NCBI GenBank assembly: GCA_030620095.1
Contig: JAUTXW010000869.1
Location: 620,001 to 684,000 of the forward strand
Reading direction: 5' to 3'
DNA: 64,000 bases
From: Kuschelorhynchus macadamiae
Lineage: Eukaryota > Arthropoda > Insecta > Coleoptera > Curculionidae
The notes below the pieces were generated by a model. That model was given only the letters and a program-made list of their open reading frames with translations, was not told the DNA's origin and did not search any database. A program made the position numbers and the translations under genes. Of the stretch, positions 22,701 to 31,700 are shown in pieces. Position 1 is the stretch's first letter. The number at the start of each line of letters is the position of its first letter.

Positions 22701-25700
22701 GTCTTAAAATTATCAGGTGCCATGTCCCATTAGATTCTAACGAAACATAGGACCTGATAATTTTAAAGAGTGAAAAGGTCGAATTCGATTGGTCAAAAAT
22801 TCATGTTTTTTTTATTCAAGATTCAAAATGTATAAAGCTGTTTTTCTTTAAAGATAAATGATTTGCCTAGCTATATTCAGTGGTTACAGGTTTTTGTGCT
22901 ACGAGGTATGTGCAGATATCTTGTAATTTGTATTATACTAGGAGCTACTTATGCCTTAATAATTTTATCTAACAAAATAAAATTAAAATCTACAATATTT
23001 GACGTTCTCCTGGACATGTAGCAAAAATTGTCCATTTTTCCTGACCTATTAAAAATTACGATTTTTTCCCGGCGGTTTCTGCATTCCCTGAAATGTCCCT
23101 TTTTTTCCTAACCCTGGAAACCTTGTGAAGTCTTACCTGTTACCAAGCACAGCCAAAAGAGTAGATTTTCCACAACCATTAAGCCCAATCAGCCCATACC
23201 GTCGGCCGCAATTCAATTCGAGCAGCGCGTCTTGCAACATTTCCGAACCATGGAAAGTAATAGAGAAATTCTCGATCTTAACATCCCTCGATTTTGGATG
23301 TACTGCAAGGGATCCGGTACATGCTCTTGCATCAGCATTTAGTTTTGCGTCGGCTTCGAGTTTTGCACAGAGCGCTTCTGCAAATACATACAATTTTTTA
23401 TCTAAGCTAGCCTTGCCAATATGTGCAGTGGCAATCTCCACTTTATGCTTAAAGGTAGACACTAACAACTTACCCTTAGGAATTATACATAGTAAATAAA
23501 AACTTTTAGAGATTCCATGTTTGAAAATGTATTTAAAGCAAGAGTATATAAAAAGCATATATGTATGTTGGTAAACACTTCAGTGTACCATACGAGATCT
23601 GCAGCGTACCTATAGCAAATTTAGTCTCATAGGCAGTTTCATTTATAAAAATCAAATCAAGTACATGTGCACTTATGGGGTGACTGAGTGGCGAAAGAAA
23701 CCAGATGGGGTTAGTGTTTTTGAAATCCAGGGTTCCCAGGACTGATGGTAAGAAATTAAATGGTGGATTCTATAGGTTAGGTTAGGTTATCATCATAGGG
23801 CATCCTTTCCAAATTACAACTTTAAACTTTTTGAAAGAAAAATTAATTTTATTAATATTACCTTACCAATCAGACAGAATTAAACCAAATTTGTAGGATA
23901 ATGTTTTAAATACGCTCTATTTAACTCTGAAGCAGGAAAAAAACTAAAAAAAAAATAAAGGGATAGTTTTACAGGGGGTTTACTACCTTTAACTGCCCAA
24001 TGGAAAAAAAATAAAATATTGCAATATTGCATTTCTTCCAGAATTTTTTTTATATGTGGAAGGGGTAAAATATTTTTTTACAACTTACCTAATTTTGTAT
24101 ACTAAATCAATTCTCCTATCCTTCATAGCAGCAAATTTATTTATAACATTCTCATAAAATGGATGAGTTGCCCTAATCTCCTCCAGACATTCCTTATGAA
24201 TTGAAATATTGCTTAGAGAAGTAAGTCTTTTTTGAGATATTGTATTTCTTAAATAAGTTTTTAAACGTTTGAGGCAAGAAAAACTTCTTTCCACTGAAGC
24301 TCTTATCGACAGTATTGTCAAAATAAGGCAAAACACTTTATATGCTTTGGTTAAAATATTTTTATTTTCATTAATTTTTTTCAAATGTTCAATTATCTTA
24401 TTTCGACTTCCCAGTTTTAGGTAAATTAATGAGTTCAACTGTAACAAAGTGTGATTAGGTGGAGGACTTTTTATTTTATCTGACATTTGTATTCCAATAT
24501 TGGTAAAATATTTTTTTTTTCTAGAACTATTTTAGATTTCTCAATTACTTCATTTATTCAAATATATTGGTAGCATTTTCAGGATTTCTCATTAAAGATA
24601 ACACTCCTGTCAATTTCTGCAACAACGTCTCTGGCATTGATAAAAATCAATCCTAAAATTTGTGATATTTGTTAGATCCTTATCAGAGGTCCGTATCTGA
24701 TCATCATTGCTCAATATATTAACAAATACAGATAAATGGTCTGTTAATTCATGATTTATTTTTTTTTCCTAAAAAAACATGATCAAAACAAGTACCAGCA
24801 GCTGGGTGAGTAGGCTCCTGAACTAGAGGGTTAAACCCATGTGTAGCAAGTATTGATAAATAGGTATTAACGTCACAGTTGTATTTAGATAATATGTTTA
24901 TATTAATACCACTCATTATGAAATCTATATCACAGTGTTGTTTATTTGTAAGATAGGTATCTATTTCCTCGATAAAATCAGAAGTTCTAGATGAGGGTGA
25001 CACTGCCAATATCTCAAAGTTTAAGAGATTTCAATGAGAAGTCCATTGTAGGCATTAAAGTCACCTCATCATAATGACTATATCTACCTATTTATATATA
25101 CCATTTAGATTTAGTATTTTGCAATTTCTCTTTTCCTGTATTGACAAGTCCCTGGATGCATTTAATAGACTTATAATATTAACAGGTCCGACTTTGTAGT
25201 TATTCCATTAATTGGGTGATATTACAATGGATTCAGATGGCAAATTCAAATGTTGCAAAAATAAAAATTTTGAAAATTTTGTATGCTTTAGCTGTTATGG
25301 AATTTTTCATCCAAGTTGTCTAGATAGAAGAAATACTTTTAAGAAATTGGGTGGACACAAGATATACTGCAATAAAAAATGTGAACAAAAATATTTAGAT
25401 CAGTCTTGTCCTGCATCCATTGATACTAAACTAACGTCATTACATAGTGAACTTCAGGAAAAAGAGGTGTTATTGGAAAATCTGCAGGATGAAAAACATG
25501 AACTTATCACAGGTTTTTCAGAAGAAATAAAACAACTTCAATCAGAAATCAAGGCTAAGGACAATTTTATAAAAAGAGAAAAAAGAAGTCTCAAAGTTTT
25601 CAGGATGATGCTATTGAACAAAACTTTGAAAAAAAGATTGCAGAGCAAAGGGATCAGGTTCTAAACCTAAATAAGCATATATCTCAGATTTCGGGTGATA

Positions 25701-28700
25701 ATATTAAACTTCAAAAGGATAACATGATACTTGGCGCCGATTTAAAAAAATTACAGGAAAATTTTGATGATCTTATGAAAACGAATAGGGATATGATAGA
25801 AACAATAAGAACACTAGAAAAGGACAATTCCTGGTATGGTAATGAAATTTGCAGGATACGTGGTGACTTAAATAAGTGTAACGAATTGTCAAGTCGGATG
25901 GATTTAAGACAAGTTTGTATATCTGGTTGTGCTGATTTAAGGAAGCTAATGATATTGTGTGATCAACAAGGCCGAAATATTGACAAGTTAATCAATCGTA
26001 GAACAGGAGTGTTTAAAACTGAAAGTGTGATTAAGCCAGGCGCTCAATTTTCATCTATTATTGAAAATATTGAAGTGCTGACAAGAAACTACACCAACAT
26101 TGACACTGTTCTGATTATTGCAGGTTTGAATGACTTTAAAAATTTTAATATTCCCTCTGTACACTTGATAGTCGATAAGCTATCTTTATGTAAACACACA
26201 AACATTTTAATCAGCTCTGTACCTTTTGGCAAATTTGATGAAGGTTCTGAAAATTGTATATTTAATTTTAATTCTAAACTTAAAAAGTGTCTTAAAAACT
26301 GCTCTAACGTTAAACTATTGGAAAGTAATATAAATAATTCATTAGTAAATAAATCTATGTTAGCGGGTAGGATAATTGACGAAATTTGTGAAACAAACAA
26401 GACCTGCCCAGTAAATTGTAATTTTGGTACCTATGACATACCTCAAAAGCCACTTTCAACTGGTTCAAAACCTGATAGCCTACCTTTACCATGTTCAGTG
26501 TCGGTTGATTTTTTAGTGAACAACAATCATCCGAAGAGTCCACCATAGTTAACAAAACTAATAACAACAAAGTGTCTGTGATGTTATTGAACATACAATG
26601 TATTAGAAATAAGACTGACGAATTACAATTACTTTTAGAAAGTCTTGATTATCCAGACCTTGTTTTAATTACAGAGCACTGGCTTGGGCCAGGGGAATTA
26701 GTGCATTTGCCTAAATATTCTATAATTGCCTCCTACTGTAGATCAAGGATGTTGCATGGTGGTACACTTATACTTATTGAAGAATCATTTAAGAATAAAA
26801 CCGACTTTCATGTAATTAATAACTATGATTATCTCATAACTGATCAAGTTTTTGAATTTAGTCTAATCACGTCCAGTAGTTGTAATATTTATTTTTTATG
26901 TATATATCGAGCACCATCAGGTAATATTATTGAATTTTTAAAGAGGCTTGATTTTTTGTTGAGTCAAATTCCTCACAAAAGTCAGGTCTTTTTGGGCGGT
27001 GACCTGAATGTTGATTTCTTGGTCAGTAGTAATAATTCTTTACAATTAATTAATCTGTTTAACTGTTATGAGTTGAAAATGCAGGTACACTTTCCCACTC
27101 GCTTAAGTCTGTGCTCACAAACATTACTAGAATATATTTGCTCAAATTTTAATGTACTTTGTCAGGTTGTGAATGCTGGTTTGTCTGATCATGAGGCTGT
27201 GTTGTGCCATTTTGTACACAAAGCCACTGACACATCTAAAGGTAAAACTTCTAAAAGATATGGTCGTCTGCTGACAGGGAATAATTATAGAAAATTTTCA
27301 CATCTATGCTCAGCCTATCACTGGAACAGTATTCTTCAAATAGAAAATCCTCTTGAGGCTTATCATGCTAAAATCGTTGAAATATTTAATATGTCTTTTC
27401 CTGTAGTAAACATCAAACATAAAGTTAAAAAACCTTGGATCACTAAAGGATTGAAAGTCTCATCTAAAAACATGAGATATCTTCACATGTTAAGAAAATA
27501 TTTTTTGAACAACACTGCTTTTATTAGTCATTTTAATAGATACAGAAACATCTATCGAAAAACCATTAAAGTTGTTAAACAACTTTACTACTATAATCGA
27601 GTTAATACCGCAGGAAATAAACAAAGGGAAATCTGGAATATAGTTAATGAGCTGCGAGGCAAGAAATCTGGTCATTTGATTAACACTAATTTAAGGGCAG
27701 ATGAATTGAATCATTTTTATTGTACTATTGCACAACAATTGAGTAGTAATCTTACTGAGGACTCCATCGACCCCTTATCCTTTCTCAAGCATGTGTCTGT
27801 ACCTCAGACATTCTATTTTACACCTGTTAGTCAAAATGAGTTGAGAGCCATTCTTCAAGACATAAAACATAAAAACTCCTCAGGTTGGGATGAAATTTCT
27901 ATCAAAATTTTCCAGAACATCCCCAACTCTGCATTGGAAACTCTTGCAGATGCTATCAATTTGAGTATTCAAAATGGAACTTTCCCTTCTCTCTTCAAAA
28001 TGGCCACTGTCATTCCTTTATTCAAAGGAGGTGACAAAGATCTACACTCAGCAAGATTGTGGAAAAAGCAGTAAAAACTAGAATGCTTGCTTTTTTGGAT
28101 AAACACAAACTGCTTTCCGATGTACAGTTTGGTTTTCGGTTCTCCAGAAACACTGATGATGCTATTTTTCATTTTATGGAAGAATTGTATCTGTGTCTCA
28201 ATGAGGGAGAGGTGGCTTCGGCGGTGTTCTGTGATTTGACGAAGGCCTTTGACTGTGTCTGTCACAGGATACTACTGAGGAAGCTTGAACTGTATGGTTT
28301 TAGGGGCGCATTTTTGGAGTGGCTTACATCATACCTTAGTGACCGTAATCAGAATGTCTGTTTTCAGGGGGAACTGTCATCTAAACTTGGGATAACCGCG
28401 GGTGTGCCTCAAGGATCTGTTCTTGGACCGCTTTTGTTTTTGATATATGTTAATGACCTGCCTTCCTTCATTCGCCACGGACAGTGCACCTCATTTGCCG
28501 ATGATACCACAATTTTATGGCATCACAAGAATCCCGACATTCTAAATGATATGGTGAGGTCTGACCTGCGTAACATACAAGAATGGTGCAAAGCGAATCA
28601 TCTGTCATTTAATGTGGCAAAAACCAACATTTTAAATTTTAAATGCCACATAAATGAAATTTTGTTTGATGGTCAGACTATGAAAAACATGACAGAAAAC

Positions 28701-31700
28701 AAATTCTTAGGGTTGTTTGTAGACAATAAATTGAAATTTGAGGTACATATTAATAACTTGTACAAAACATTGAGTTCTGGATGTTATGCCGTTCGTACAG
28801 TCAGAAATGAATTAAAGAAACAGTGGCAAGGAATGTCTATTTTTCAGTTATCGAGGCACATTTAAGATACGGAATATGTTTTTGGGGCTCTTGCTGCAAT
28901 AACTTATTTCGGTCGATTTTCGTCCTGCAGAAGCGTTCTATAAGATACTTGTACTGCATGAAACCTCGTGATTCATGTAGGCCTGTATTTAAATCAAAAA
29001 AAATTCTGACTTTAGCAGGTCTGTTTATATTGGAGTCAGTATGCCTGATGCACAAAAAGTATTTGGACAGAATTCATACCTTGTCTTTGGTGGGCACCCG
29101 CAGCTCTTTCAATATTGGTCTACCTATACCTCCATCAGCTCTAACTAAAAATTCTATTTTTTATACCTCGAAAAAGATGTTTAATAACCTCCCAGTCAGT
29201 ATTCGAAGCATCAGTAATTACAGATTGTTTAGAATTAGGGTTAAGAATCTAATGATCTCTGAGGCTTTTTATAGTGTTGAAGAATTTCTGTCTAAGAATT
29301 TTAATTAATGCTTCTTATGATATGTGTATATTTTGTACTAATAATTATACTTTAGGACTTGCATATGTTAAGTGTATTAAGTATGTTATTTTAGTTTCTT
29401 TTTTTTTTTTTTTTACTTGTTGGACAGGATATAGTATGGATGAATCTGTTTATTGAATTTTTAATCTTGTGTATTATGTTGTTATATATTATGACTGATA
29501 ATCATTGTTGCAATGTGATGTGATTTTTTTTTTCTTTTTTTAGTTTTTTTTATGTTTTGTGCAGTTTTATACTAATGTTGTATAATTATTTTCTTTTATT
29601 GAGGAAATTGACTTTGGGCTTTTTTGCAGTGATTTAATCATACTTGTCTCAAATTCTTTCTTGCCCATTCATTTATTTATTATTTTGATTGTTAACATAT
29701 TTATTTTTATAGCTTTGTCATTGAGTACTTTTTACTTTAGACAATAAAGCATATTTTGACTTGACTTTGACTATACATTGTAAATGTCTTTGGAAATATA
29801 CTATTTGTATTTGTATAATAAAGACTATAACCAGGAATATCACATTGTACATTATTTTGCAATCTATTTTGAGAGAATTATTATATTGCACATAGCCAAA
29901 TTATATGTTTATAAAAAGATTAAAAGTTGGTCAATGTTATGATTCCTCTTATATTAAGTTGAACATTACACTTTTTTATTCTTCACAATGAATATTATCC
30001 AAGACCTGCACCACACTATGCATCAATCAGGAGTACCATAGTTTGTTTTTGACTTCATTAGCTGAATTTGATATCTTAAAGTTGGACAGTGCAGCTCTGT
30101 TTTTTTAGGATTAATATTGTAATTAGTGTTGTAATGTTCATTCGCATATTCACAGTTTGCACACTTTGTACTATTGCTCCGACAAACTTCTACTTTTGTG
30201 GTGAAATTTCTGACAATTAAAAACATCTTAAAATACTATAATCTTCATATATCGGATATATCTCCCAGCCAATAAGAGCTCTTCTATTGTACATTAATTT
30301 ATGGAATGCCTGAGGTGAGCATTCAGTAAGTATGATTCTTAATTTAATAGTTTTGTGTATTTTGATGTACTGAATTTTAAAGCCATTCTACTTGAAGATT
30401 GTTTTGAGTTTTTTGCTAATTCTTTACTAAATCCTGGAATTTTGATTTTGGGATGTCTAAACTTGGTCTCATAAATTTCAAATTTAGTTCCAAGGCAATT
30501 TTGGACTTGCTCTGTAAATTTGTCAGAATCTGATCTTTCTTACTTAACCTTCAGAACTTTTCATTTCTGTTTTTAATTTGTATTGCCAATTTTTCCAATT
30601 TCAATTTTGTTATGTTAGCATGTTGTTGATTTTGCAGCTTGATAATAATAGTTGGCAAATTCAAGTTAGTATTCTGGCCATTGTTTACCTTCTGTGGTAG
30701 GCACACTGATGCATAGCTCTGTTCACCGTTATTTTTTTGTAGGCAATCAAGAGAATTTTTCATTTTTTCATTCAGTTCAATTATTTTTCTAGTGAGATCT
30801 AAGTTGATTGAAATAAGGGGTTTAACATTGTTTTGCACATTTTCAATATCCTTATTGTTTCACCATAAACTTTTTACATACATTAAACAACAGGGCCAGT
30901 ATACATTTTTGTAGTGGTATTGCTTTAACCTGGCTTGGTTGAAGTGCTACGCACTCTTTATGTATTCTCTCAAAGCAACAATCACATTGATAATCTTCAC
31001 CTTCCTTCAATTCATCACAGTTTTGGCATTTTTCATTTCCATCCATGATTTCCACATAAGGACACAAAGGTAAAAATGGATGTAGGAGTTGGCAGAATAT
31101 ATTAAATTTCCTGTACAAATAATTTTCAGATATTATAAATAAAGCTGCTACACTCTAATTGGAATTCTCTTTGACTGAAGGTGACAAGACTGTTCTATTC
31201 AAAGCAGTGAGCTCATATGAGTCATTAGCAAAAAAAAATTAATCCCGGGTAAATAGAAATCTAAAATACACCATAAATTCTTTGTTAATATTTAAATGCT
31301 TATCAAAACTTTTTTGTGCACCATTATTCCTTAAATACATCAAATTGATCTTTATTCACTATTTTGAACCAAATATCAAGTTTATACAATTTGTTTTTTC
31401 AGAACTCGAAACTGTATTTTTTCACACACACAATGATATTAAACACAAAAATCTTTTTGCAGTTAAACTGATCAAACTAGACAATTTTATATGTAAGCCA
31501 ATACTATAAATGTATATACATGCAATACTCGATGGACAGAATGGCCTCAATGTTTGTGTCTGATTTCACACAAAGCAAGCACTATAAGACAGTCTTATAA
31601 AAGCTTCCCTACAATTATCTCTACAACCCAGTCAAAAAAACAATACCGATGGCTCTTCTGAGCAGAGTAAAGTTCCTTTGACACCCTGCCGCTCTTCCCC

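Larger units (their letters stand above)
25190..29775 (+). mobile_element. LINE F: nearly full-length CR1-like retrotransposon
   Basis: ORF1 (25227-26548) and ORF2 (26572-29308) are followed by a 3' UTR of about 460 bp that ends in AATAAAGCATATTTTGACT and TTGACTTGACTTTGACT. The repeated TTGACT-type tail fits CR1-like elements, which end in short microsatellite repeats rather than poly-A. ORF1 has a finger, coiled coil and SGNH-like domain; ORF2 has endonuclease and RT. Frame breaks: one in ORF1, two in ORF2. It lies in ABCF2 intron 1, antisense to the gene. Confidence 0.88.

Noticed and set aside
23680..23745. tRNA-like or SINE-like segment with GTGACTGAGTGGCG and GGTTCCCAGG
   Set aside because: The A-box and B-box resemblance is weak, the arms do not fold into a cloverleaf by eye, and no tail is present.
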